Source of the DNA: a bacterium
Lineage (GTDB): Bacteria > Planctomycetota > J058 > JAJDCP01
Direction: 5' to 3'
Length of the DNA: 30,528 bases
NCBI GenBank assembly: GCA_030428695.1
Contig: JAUIEM010000064.1
Span: forward strand, 1 to 30,528
The notes under the pieces are model-generated. The model was not told the origin of the DNA and ran no database searches. It worked only from the letters and a program-made list of their open reading frames with translations. This document shows, in pieces, positions 23,800-30,528 of this stretch. Position numbers and translations under genes: made by a program. The first letter of the stretch is position 1, and each line of letters opens with the position of its first letter.

Positions 23800-24663
23800 G
23801 TGGACGCGATCGAGCGCGCCCTCGCCGCCCCGGAGGGCCTTCCCGAAGCGCGCCGCGCCCGGCTTCCAGAGGCGCTGCTCGACGCCCTGCTCGGCTACGT
23901 GCGGGAGCGCCTCGCCGCCGGCGGTTTCGCGCCGCCGGACGATCTCACGCGCCTGCACGAGCACGTACCCGCAGCCGCGCAGCGCCTCGACGGCAACTAC
24001 CTCAACCCGGTCAGCATCGCCTTTTACGCGCAGACGCCCGCGCTGCGTCCGCTCTACCTCCGGCTGGTGCGATGGTGCGCGGAAGAGCTAGGGGGGCCGG
24101 TCTACTTCCAGCGCACGCCGATCTTCCGCTTCCACTTCCCCGGCCCCTTCCCGCCGGAGCTGACCGCGCCGTCGGGCTTCCCCTCCCAGCACCACAGCGA
24201 CACCCTCGGGGGCCACCCCTTCGGCATGGTGCAGGTCTGGGTGCCGCTGACGCCCTGCGCGGGCAGCGCGACCCTCGGCATCACCTCGCGTGCCGCGGGC
24301 GTCGCGCTGCTGCGGGACTTCCGGGAAGCGCACGGCCTCGACGCCCAGGGCTACCGTTCCTCTCTGCGCCGGTTCCACGCCTGGGTGCAGGGCGCGGAGG
24401 ATGTCCAGGAGCGGCTGGCCGCGGCGCTCCGGCAGCCGACGCTCGCCGCCGGCGAGGCGCTGCTGTTCGACCCGCGCTGCGTGCACGGGGGAACCGCCAA
24501 CCGCGAGGGAGCGACCCGGGTCAGCCTCGACTTCCGGGTGCTCGCCCCGGAGCGCTACGCGGTACTGGAGGAGCGCGGCGAGCTCGGCCGCTTCCGGCGC
24601 GGGGAGGTGCTCGCCGAGGAGCGGAGCGACGCGGGGGAGGAGCGCTCAGGCCCGGCGCTCTGA
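23800..24663 (+). CDS. 2-oxoglutarate/Fe(II)-dependent oxygenase (phytanoyl-CoA dioxygenase-like)
   Basis: Encodes 287 residues from GTG 23800, one base after the upstream TGA. The iron-binding triad appears as His132, Asp134 (QHHSDTLGG) and distal His229 (CVHGGTAN). Arg240 (ATRVSLDFRV) would hold 2-oxoglutarate. GNYLNP, MVQVWVPLTP and LLFDPRCVHGG also fit the PhyH/StrG-like branch of this superfamily. The enzyme would hydroxylate or otherwise oxidise a small molecule; the substrate is unknown. Translation is likely coupled to the hydro-lyase, suggesting a shared pathway. Confidence 0.82.
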   Translation: MDAIERALAAPEGLPEARRARLPEALLDALLGYVRERLAAGGFAPPDDLTRLHEHVPAAAQRLDGNYLNPVSIAFYAQTPALRPLYLRLVRWCAEELGGPVYFQRTPIFRFHFPGPFPPELTAPSGFPSQHHSDTLGGHPFGMVQVWVPLTPCAGSATLGITSRAAGVALLRDFREAHGLDAQGYRSSLRRFHAWVQGAEDVQERLAAALRQPTLAAGEALLFDPRCVHGGTANREGATRVSLDFRVLAPERYAVLEERGELGRFRRGEVLAEERSDAGEERSGPAL

Positions 24664-24686
24664 CGTGCCCACGAACAGGCACTAGA

Positions 24687-24736
24687 GCATCATATTTTTC
24701 CGGTGTACCCGAGAACACTGCTATGATGCCATCATG
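24687..24736 (+). promoter_or_regulatory. hipA-like promoter with operator-like palindromes
   Basis: TATGAT (24722-24727) is a good -10, and transcription would begin at about the ATG at 24734, giving a leaderless mRNA. There is no ribosome site. ATGATG and CATCAT (24723-24728 and 24730-24735) form a perfect palindrome around one base across the -10 and start codon. GCATCATA at 24687-24694 is a further inverted copy of the half-site upstream. These are candidate binding sites for the Xre antitoxin. Confidence 0.5.
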
Positions 24737-26014
24737 GTTGCGAACTTCGCTACACTCCAGCTCCATCGCGACGGCTCCTGGCACACGGTCGGAGAGCTCA
24801 CCCTGCTCGGGGCGGTCTCCGACGGTCATAGGGCGCCCACGCGCTTCGAGTACGACGTCGCCTATGCGAGCGGCGAGGCACACGCAGCGACCGACTACCA
24901 CGCCGTCAGCGTCCGGCTCCCGGTGACGTGGGAATCCGCCGATCTGCCGAGCTGGCCCCCTTTCCTGCTCGACCTGCTTCCCCAGGGGGCTCAACGTCGC
25001 ACGCTGATCCGCCGGCTCGGACAGACGGATGGCGGCGCGTCGTCGGACTGGGCGCTCCTGCTCTCCGGAGCGGACAACCCGCCCGGAAACCTGCGCGTGG
25101 CCGAGGCCGCCTCCCCCGCCTCCGCAACGGGCCGCCATCTGGACGGGTTCTCGCGCGCCGAGGTGGTCGCGAAGGGCGAGGACTTCATCGACTACGCGGA
25201 GCAACACGGCGCGCCGACTGCCGGGACCTCCGGGGCGCAGGGCGAAGCTCCGAAGTTCCTGCTCCGCACCGACCACGAAGGGCGCTTCCATGCCGACGGG
25301 GCCCTGCCGGACGGCCGCACCTCCCGGTGTCTGCTCGTCAAGTTCCCGCGCGGTTCGCGGCAGGCCGACCGCCTGGTGCTGCAGACCGAAGGGGCCTACT
25401 GGTCCGTCGCCCGCTGGTTCGGGCTGCGGGTCCACGAGCCGATCGTGTGGGAGGCAGACTGCCTCTTCGTCCCGCGCTTCGATCGCCGCCGTGACGGCGA
25501 GTCCATCGTTCGTCTCGGCCTGGAGAGCCTGGCCTCCGCTGCCGGCCTGGCGGAGTTCGGCGCGAAGGTGCAGCTGCAGCGCCTGCTCGAGACCTTGCGG
25601 GCCGTCAGCTCCCGCCCCGATGCTGACGCGGCCGAGTTCCTCCGTCGCGACGTCCTGAATGTCGCGCTCGGGAACACCGACAACCATCCACGCAACTTCG
25701 CGCTCCTCAAGGACGTCGACGGCACGGTCCGGCTGTCCCCTCTGTACGACATGGCGCCGATGTTTCTGGACCCGGCGGGAGTTTCCCGCACCTGCCGCTG
25801 GCGGGACGAGCTCTATCCCGCCTGGCCAGACCTCGCCGCCGAGCTCGAGGACCGCGGCCTCGTCCCGAGGGCGCGCGAGCTGCTGCGCTCCCTTGCCCCG
25901 AAGCTCGGCGCGCTGCCCGAGGCCTGCGCCCGATGCGGTGTGCCCGAGGCCGTGCTCGAGGCGGTCCGCCCCCGGATCGCGCGCGTGCTCCAGGCCATCG
26001 GGGGAGAGGTATGA
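24734..26014 (+). CDS. hipA: HipA-family serine/threonine kinase toxin
   Basis: Encodes 426 residues. HipA toxins phosphorylate translation targets such as glutamyl-tRNA synthetase and induce dormancy. The N-subdomain has PPFLLDLLPQG (76-85). The Gly-rich ATP loop is TSGAQGEAPKFLL (165-177), with a candidate nucleotide Lys203. The catalytic loop GNTDNHPRN (313-321, Asp316 as base, Asn321) and metal-binding Asp339 in PLYDMAPM are intact, so the kinase looks active. Family members are about 410-440 residues. The ATG start is chosen because it fits the leaderless promoter and family N-terminus. The downstream antitoxin candidate overlaps by 4 nt. Confidence 0.93.
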   Translation: MVANFATLQLHRDGSWHTVGELTLLGAVSDGHRAPTRFEYDVAYASGEAHAATDYHAVSVRLPVTWESADLPSWPPFLLDLLPQGAQRRTLIRRLGQTDGGASSDWALLLSGADNPPGNLRVAEAASPASATGRHLDGFSRAEVVAKGEDFIDYAEQHGAPTAGTSGAQGEAPKFLLRTDHEGRFHADGALPDGRTSRCLLVKFPRGSRQADRLVLQTEGAYWSVARWFGLRVHEPIVWEADCLFVPRFDRRRDGESIVRLGLESLASAAGLAEFGAKVQLQRLLETLRAVSSRPDADAAEFLRRDVLNVALGNTDNHPRNFALLKDVDGTVRLSPLYDMAPMFLDPAGVSRTCRWRDELYPAWPDLAAELEDRGLVPRARELLRSLAPKLGALPEACARCGVPEAVLEAVRPRIARVLQAIGGEV

Positions 26015-26799
26015 GCGCGGACAGGCGAGAGCTTCGGCGGGAGCTCATCCGTCAGGTCGACGCCGGCGAGCTCACCCCCCAGGAAGGCCTCAAGCTGATG
26101 CGCAAGGTCCTGGGGCTGACCCAGGCCGCCTACGCCGAGAAGGTCGGGGTCGCGCCGAGGACGCTGACCGACTTCGAGCGCAAGGCCGGCAATCCGACCC
26201 TGCGCACCCTCGAGAAGCTGTTCGCTCCCTTCGGCTTCGAGCTGACGCTGCGCCGGCGGGGATCCCGAGCGGTCGGCGAGCTCCGCCGCACACTCGGCGA
26301 GCCCGCCTACGCAGAGCTCGAGGAGGCCGCGGCGGTCGAGGGCAGGCCGCCGGCAGCCGTGCTCGCTGAAGCTCTGCGGACCTACCTCGCGCTGCCGGCC
26401 CGCATCCACGAACGGAGCGCTCTCCTCGGCCGCGCAGAAGGGCTGGAGGAAGCGGCCGGGCGCGCGCCCGATCAGGCTCCCGCGCTCACGCGCGCCGCCC
26501 GCCGTGCACGCGACGCGGCGGACCGGACGTCGTGGACGGCCCTCGACCGCCCCTGGCCGACGGATGATCTGTGGCGGGTCGAGCTGGACGGCGTCGTCGG
26601 CCCGCGCGTGCGCCTGGCGCCTCCGCCCGCGGTCGGAGAGCTCGTGTTCGATCGCGGACGCTACTTCGAGCTCGCGGAGGTCCGCGACGCCGAGCGTGTC
26701 ATCGCTCTCTGCCGGCGCGCCGACACCGACAGGATGCGGACGCTCCGGAGGGAGCATCCGGAGCGCTTCCGCCGCATCGCCGTCCGCTCTCTGCGCTGA
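26011..26799 (+). CDS. Xre-family antitoxin candidate with long C-terminal extension
   Basis: Encodes 262 residues from ATG 26011, which overlaps the toxin stop (ATGA) and follows GGGGAGAGG. Residues 26-77 form a helix-turn-helix of the Xre/HipB type (VLGLTQAAYAEKVGVAPRTL). Classic HipB is about 90 residues. Here residues 95-130 could be a ribbon-helix-helix-like unit (RPPAAVLAEALRTYLAL), and 130-262 is an unassigned domain with helical and then beta-rich parts. It probably neutralises the toxin and represses the shared promoter. Gene order is toxin then antitoxin, the reverse of classical hipBA. Confidence 0.85.
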   Translation: MSADRRELRRELIRQVDAGELTPQEGLKLMRKVLGLTQAAYAEKVGVAPRTLTDFERKAGNPTLRTLEKLFAPFGFELTLRRRGSRAVGELRRTLGEPAYAELEEAAAVEGRPPAAVLAEALRTYLALPARIHERSALLGRAEGLEEAAGRAPDQAPALTRAARRARDAADRTSWTALDRPWPTDDLWRVELDGVVGPRVRLAPPPAVGELVFDRGRYFELAEVRDAERVIALCRRADTDRMRTLRREHPERFRRIAVRSLR

Positions 26800-26829
26800 C
26801 CGAGGCTCTGCGCGAGGCTGGCCGGGAGC

Positions 26830-28623
26830 CTACTCCACCGGCCCGATCTCGAGCAGGGCGTGGCCGTCCTGCTCGCGGATGTTCGCGATGCGCACCCTCC
26901 ACCGGCCGCGGGCGTGGGTCTTGAGGTCGGCGAGCTGCTCGTCGACGATCAGGGTGTCGGTGTCACCGCTCGGGAACGGTACCTCCTGGAAACGCCGGTT
27001 CGAGCTCTGCTCCCCGTGGGCCTCGAGCAGGTCGACCTGGTTGCCGAGGGAGACGTGCCAGACCAGCACACCGGTGCGCAGCGCGGCGTGGTTCCCCAGG
27101 CCGCCGCGGTAGCTGACGAGCAGGTACTCGCTGGCGTCCTCCCGCAGGGGGATCTTCAGGCACTGCTCGCTCGAGCCTTCGATCGGCCCGAGGATCAGCT
27201 TTTGCTCGACCCGCGGATCGATCATGCGCGGGCTCAGCCAGCCGACCTGGATCTTGCACCAGGGGCAGGGGTGGAAGGGCCGCCGGTCGCCGCCGCTGCG
27301 GCGGGTGCCGTCCTCGCCGTTGGCCATCAGGCACCAGCGGCCGAGCTCGACGCCCTGACCCGCGATCTCGGAGTACTGGTCCGGCAGGTTGAGCATGTGC
27401 CCGAACTCGTGGCAGTGCGTGCCGATGCCCGCGAAGCTCCCGCGCCGGGAGCTCAGCTCGCTCATGATGTAGTAGGGCAGGCGCTGGCGTCCGACCCGCA
27501 CATTCGAGCGGTGCGGCCACAGCACACGGCCGCGCGGGTGGTCGACGGTGCCGGCGTAGACCACGGCCAGCCCCTGGTAGCCCGCGAGGGCGTCCTCGCC
27601 GTCGCGGGCCTGGATCGCCTCGATCGCCGCCTGCAGGAAGCCGCTGCCCTCGCGGCCGCCCATGTTCTGGTTCTTGTAGTCCTCCTTCTTCGCGTCGACC
27701 GCGACCCAGTCGAAGACCTTGCCCTCGAGCTGGAAGGCGCCGCAGGAGATCTCCTCGTAGAAGTCGACCACGCTGCCGTACACCGTCTGCCCGCTCGGGT
27801 TGGTGCGGTTGTAGATGCCCTGGCTGAAGAACATCGTGTCCATGTCGGCGACGGTGAAGCGCTCGTCGTGCTTGACGTCCTCGAACTCGACGAGGACGAC
27901 GGCGAGCTTGAAGCTCGTCCACGGCTCGCGCTCGCGCGCGCGCCGCTCGTTGCCGCGCCCGGCGAGGTCGAGGTCGACGTCGAAGACCTCCTCCCCCCGG
28001 CGGATGGTCAGCCGGGTCGAGTCACCCTCACGCAGGGTGCGGGCGAGGGTGCCGAGGGCGTCCGGGTCGGGGGTGGGTGTGCCGTCGAAGGCGACGATCA
28101 CGTCCCCGGTCACGAGCTCCGCGCGGGCGGCGGGGGAGTCGTCGACGACCTCGGCGATCATCACGCCGCCGTGGTCGACGACCGGCACCGAGGCGTCGAA
28201 GCGGATGCCGAGCATCAGCCGGCCCTCGACCTCGCGCATCACGATCGGCACGACCAGACGCTCGCCGTCGCGGTAGAGCACCGCGCGGATACTCTCACCT
28301 TCGACCTTGCTGCGCACGACGCCGATCAGCTGCGAGCCGTTCGGGGTCGAGATGCGGTCGAAGCTGACGATGATGTCCCCGGTCTGGATGCCGGCGGAGT
28401 CGGCCGAGGAGCCGTCGACGACCGAGGTCACCTCGCAGCCGGTCGTCGTCGAGGTGCGGTCGAGGCTGACGCCGATGAAGCCGGGCCGGCGGGCGCCCTC
28501 TTCGGCCACCGTGTACGGGACGGCCTGCTCGATCGGCACGAAGCCTTCGGGGAAGGTCGGGCCGTCGTCGGCCGCGACGGGCAGACAGAGGGCGAAGAGG
28601 ACGAGCGGAAAGAGGCGTCGCAT
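26830..28623 (-). CDS. Secreted M6-family metalloprotease with two PDZ domains
   Basis: Encodes 597 residues from ATG 28623, behind GAGGAG. The signal peptide is about residues 1-18 (ending PVAA). PDZ domains lie at about 46-129 and 135-220. The M6 (immune-inhibitor-A-like) catalytic domain follows from about 238. HEFGHMLNLPD supplies zinc ligands His405 and His409, general base Glu406 and Asp415, and CLMANG (Met433) resembles the Met-turn. A substrate-binding role for the PDZ pair is inferred. It is probably periplasmic or secreted. It faces the antitoxin gene, with 30 bp between stops. Confidence 0.92.
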   Translation of the reverse strand: MRRLFPLVLFALCLPVAADDGPTFPEGFVPIEQAVPYTVAEEGARRPGFIGVSLDRTSTTTGCEVTSVVDGSSADSAGIQTGDIIVSFDRISTPNGSQLIGVVRSKVEGESIRAVLYRDGERLVVPIVMREVEGRLMLGIRFDASVPVVDHGGVMIAEVVDDSPAARAELVTGDVIVAFDGTPTPDPDALGTLARTLREGDSTRLTIRRGEEVFDVDLDLAGRGNERRAREREPWTSFKLAVVLVEFEDVKHDERFTVADMDTMFFSQGIYNRTNPSGQTVYGSVVDFYEEISCGAFQLEGKVFDWVAVDAKKEDYKNQNMGGREGSGFLQAAIEAIQARDGEDALAGYQGLAVVYAGTVDHPRGRVLWPHRSNVRVGRQRLPYYIMSELSSRRGSFAGIGTHCHEFGHMLNLPDQYSEIAGQGVELGRWCLMANGEDGTRRSGGDRRPFHPCPWCKIQVGWLSPRMIDPRVEQKLILGPIEGSSEQCLKIPLREDASEYLLVSYRGGLGNHAALRTGVLVWHVSLGNQVDLLEAHGEQSSNRRFQEVPFPSGDTDTLIVDEQLADLKTHARGRWRVRIANIREQDGHALLEIGPVE

Positions 28624-28639
28624 GGGGGCTCCTCGAAGT

Positions 28640-28660
28640 GCGCGTAACGGTGCTACGCGC
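28640..28660. terminator. Small hairpin between the protease and the upstream gene
   Basis: GCGCGTA and TACGCGC (28640-28646 and 28654-28660) form a perfect 7-bp stem with a seven-base loop, in the 63-bp gap on the minus strand. It may terminate the upstream 28687-29223 gene or sit in the 5' leader of the protease gene. Confidence 0.35.
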
Positions 28661-28686
28661 GCTGCGAGGAGTTGTTGGGACGCGCC

Positions 28687-29223
28687 TCAGTCGATGCGCA
28701 GGGCCCGCTCGACGCTGCCGAGCAGCTTGTCGAGGGCCTCGTCCTGGGCGGCGAGGGTCTCTTCGGGGCCGACGAGCTTGAAGTACAGCGGACCTTCCGG
28801 GCCGTCGAGGATCGCGCAGCGCAGCCCGTAGCCTTCCTCGTTGTGGGCCTCGGGGGCGCCGGGCATCATCGGGGCAACGAAGGTGCCGGTCGCGGACAGG
28901 CGGAACAGCGTGAAGCCGCCGACCTCGCTCTCTTCCTTCTCGGCGACCTCGGCGGTGTCGCGGCCGTCGGGCTGGGTCAGCTGGCTCAGCCACCGCGCGA
29001 CGTTGGCCTCGCGGCTGCCCGCGCCGTCCGGTCCGAAGTAGTAGACGACCAGGACCGGGGCGTCCTCTTCCTCTTCACCGCCGAGACGGATCTCGAGGGC
29101 GCGCATGCGGCTGGTCGGCTCGAGCACCTCCCAGCCGTCGGGCAGGTCGAACGTGACGCCCTTGCAAGTGACGGTCTCGGCGCAGGCGAAGCCGGCCAGC
29201 AGGGTGAGCAGCAGCAGTCTCAT
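28687..29223 (-). CDS. Small exported protein of unknown function
   Basis: Encodes 178 residues from ATG 29223, behind GGAGG. Longer open frames upstream have no ribosome site and lose the signal peptide. Residues 1-15 (ending GFACA) form a signal peptide. The mature part has a beta-rich look (VTCKGVTFDLPDGWEVLEP, then YYFGPDGAGSREANVARWLSQ) that resembles small exported proteins found in planctomycete-like genomes, but I cannot name a family. An acidic loop (GGEEEEDAP) and a C-terminal helix (EALDKLLGSVERALRID) are visible. Confidence 0.82.
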   Translation of the reverse strand: MRLLLLTLLAGFACAETVTCKGVTFDLPDGWEVLEPTSRMRALEIRLGGEEEEDAPVLVVYYFGPDGAGSREANVARWLSQLTQPDGRDTAEVAEKEESEVGGFTLFRLSATGTFVAPMMPGAPEAHNEEGYGLRCAILDGPEGPLYFKLVGPEETLAAQDEALDKLLGSVERALRID

Positions 29224-29249
29224 CGGGGTCCTCCGTGGGGTTATTGCCC

Positions 29250-29278
29250 ACTGTAGGCAGCGCCAGGGAATAAGTCGA
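29250..29278 (-). promoter_or_regulatory. Possible promoter of the small exported protein gene
   Basis: On the minus strand TCGACT (29278-29273), 17 bases and TACAGT (29255-29250), each matching 4 of 6 consensus bases. It lies in the 65-bp gap before the gene. Confidence 0.3.
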
Positions 29279-29288
29279 GCACGATGCC

Positions 29289-30170
29289 TCAGGGATCGGA
29301 CGGCTCGTCCAGGCCTTGCGCCTCCAACTCGATCAGCTGCTCGATGCCCTTCTGCAGCTCGGCGGCGAAGTCGGGCTGGCCGCTGTACAGCGCGTAGCCG
29401 GCGATGTTCCCGCCTGGATCGCCGATGATCACCGTCGGCACGCTGAACAGCGAGAAGTCCTCGATCACCAGGGGCGGCGAGATCTCCTGCCCCGGCCGGG
29501 CGAAGCGCTCGCCGCTCGACGCGGCGGCGGACATCGGCAGGTCGAGCTCGCGGACGTAGGTCTCGGCCGCCTCGGCGGGGTGCAGGGTGAAGTCGCGGAA
29601 GATCACGTGCACCGGCACGACGACGACGCCCTTGTCCGCCAGCCCGGCGTGCAGGTCGCGGCAGGTCTGGACGACCGCGTCGGCGCCGTCGATGCCGTTC
29701 CACCAGAACACGATGACCGAGAAGTTCCCGACGAGATCCTCGCGCGTGACCGGCTCGCCGATCCAGGTGTCGACCCGGAGCGGTGGGATCGGCTGGCCGA
29801 GCCCCTGGTTGAGCTCCATGCCGCCCATCACCCGCCAGCTGATCGGAATCCGCTCGCCGTCGCGCACGACGACCGTCGACACCGTGCTGCCGATACCGCC
29901 CGCGGCCATGATCGAGCCGAGCTGCTCGAGGGACAGGATCGTCGTGCTGTCGGCCTCGACGATGACGTCGTCACGCCGCAGGCCCGCGGCCCAGGCCGTG
30001 CTGCGCTTCGGGACGATGTTGACCAGGACGCCGCTGTTCAGGCCGCGCTCGACGGCCTCGTCGGCGTTGAGGGTGTGGCCGCTGAAGCCGAAGACCGGCT
30101 GGTCCTCCTGCGGCTGCTGGGCGAAGGCCGCGAGGCTCGCGGCCAGCATGAAGATGACGGTGCGGCTCAT
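29289..30170 (-). CDS. Exported PDZ plus thioredoxin-like protein lacking CxxC
   Basis: Encodes 293 residues from ATG 30170. The signal peptide is residues 1-17 (ending LAAFA). A PDZ-like domain spans about 28-113 (VLVNIVPKRSTAWAAGLRRDD). A thioredoxin/TlpA-like fold follows at about 125-290, with VIVFWWNGIDGADAVVQTC where TlpA-type proteins carry FWATWCxPC. Only a single Cys remains, so disulfide exchange by a CxxC pair is not possible. The cis-Pro loop (FSVPTVIIGD) is kept. A structural or binding role is inferred. Its start overlaps the stop of the upstream gene (ATGA). Confidence 0.85.
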   Translation of the reverse strand: MSRTVIFMLAASLAAFAQQPQEDQPVFGFSGHTLNADEAVERGLNSGVLVNIVPKRSTAWAAGLRRDDVIVEADSTTILSLEQLGSIMAAGGIGSTVSTVVVRDGERIPISWRVMGGMELNQGLGQPIPPLRVDTWIGEPVTREDLVGNFSVIVFWWNGIDGADAVVQTCRDLHAGLADKGVVVVPVHVIFRDFTLHPAEAAETYVRELDLPMSAAASSGERFARPGQEISPPLVIEDFSLFSVPTVIIGDPGGNIAGYALYSGQPDFAAELQKGIEQLIELEAQGLDEPSDP

Positions 30171-30528
30171 TCCTCTCCCTCCGTCAGCTGTTCGAGCACT
30201 TCCCGCACCTCGGACAGCGAGGCGCTGCCCTCGCCCTTGAAGGCGACGTTGCCCTCGGGGTCGACGGCGACGACGGCGGGCAGGCGCTCGAACTCGTAGT
30301 CATATTGCACCAGGGGCGTCCCCTTGTCCGCACCGACGGGCATGTTCCGCTCGCCGCTGGCGAGGGCGACCGCGCCGGCGAACGGCGTTTTCGCGAGGTA
30401 CTCCTCGACGGCCTCGCGGGTCTGCTTGGCGAACTGCTCGTTGGCGACGTGGACGCCGATGAAGCGGACCTTGCCGTCGAAGTCCGCGGCGAGCTTGTCG
30501 AACTGCGCCCGCGAGATCTTCCACAGGA
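30167..30528 (-). CDS. Thioredoxin-like protein, 5' part outside window
   Basis: The visible 119 C-terminal codons run to TGA at 30169-30167. LWKISRAQFDKLAADFDGKVRF at the edge (part shown) resembles the helix after the active site of TlpA/AhpC-like folds. RLPAVVAVDPEGNVAFKGEG is the cis-Pro and last strands. The active-site region lies outside the window, so whether a CxxC exists cannot be seen. The stop overlaps the PDZ-thioredoxin gene start by 4 nt, so the two are probably one operon with related jobs in the envelope. Confidence 0.8.
   Translation of the reverse strand, partial: LWKISRAQFDKLAADFDGKVRFIGVHVANEQFAKQTREAVEEYLAKTPFAGAVALASGERNMPVGADKGTPLVQYDYEFERLPAVVAVDPEGNVAFKGEGSASLSEVREVLEQLTEGEE

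Noticed and set aside
26800..26829. Bidirectional terminator between the antitoxin and protease genes
   Set aside because: The 30-bp gap contains no convincing stem-loop with a T tract.

Overview
The window is high-GC DNA (third codon positions mostly G or C) with short intergenic gaps, many 1 to 11 nt gene overlaps, frequent GTG and TTG starts, and exported proteins with Gram-negative-type signal peptides. A TolC-like outer-membrane lipoprotein implies a diderm cell. The mix of genes (TolC/HlyD/MacB-type exporter, PDZ-bearing M6 metalloprotease, PDZ-thioredoxin proteins, phage-late-control-D spike) would suit a high-GC planctomycete or a similar environmental diderm. That placement is inference; no rRNA or tRNA is present to settle it.

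Region 1 (1-8831, minus strand) is one apparent operon. A good promoter (8904-8876) is followed by a phage late control gene D / gp27-like spike protein carrying an unusual C-terminal tail, then three proteins I cannot assign to named families. The last is a giant of at least 1465 residues that runs off the left edge. All four carry what looks like the same Ig-like module, and three also carry a transthyretin-like module. The giant adds a tract of about 36 EGVxxx hexa/heptapeptides, a peptidoglycan-binding domain, an M15-like and a degenerate M23-like segment, a late membrane segment and an Asp/Pro/Thr repeat tail. I read this as a spike plus cargo island of a contractile injection system. No sheath, tube, baseplate or ATPase gene lies in the window, so this is inference. 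It is the best candidate here for an undescribed system.

Region 2 (8964-14334) holds uridine kinase overlapping a four-CxxC protein, two minus-strand genes of unknown function (one with a likely frameshift at its end), a 166-bp nested-palindrome MITE-like element, and a GT-C-like multipass membrane protein. Region 3 (14335-16576) is a gene-free stretch ending in two strong back-to-back hairpins, next to a wax ester synthase/diacylglycerol acyltransferase fused to an SCP2 domain.

Region 4 (16679-21761) is a tightly coupled TolC / adaptor / ABC ATPase / MacB-like permease operon, reading as one tripartite exporter. Region 5 (21766-24663) pairs an aconitase-superfamily hydro-lyase, with its swivel domain fused at the N-terminus, with a 2-oxoglutarate/Fe(II) oxygenase. 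Region 6 (24687-26799) is a HipA-type kinase toxin gene followed by a long Xre antitoxin candidate, in the reverse of the classic hipBA order; the toxin transcript may be leaderless under an operator-like palindrome. Region 7 (26830-30528, minus) contains secreted proteins: an M6 metalloprotease with two PDZ domains, a small exported protein, a PDZ-thioredoxin-like protein without CxxC, and a truncated thioredoxin-like protein.
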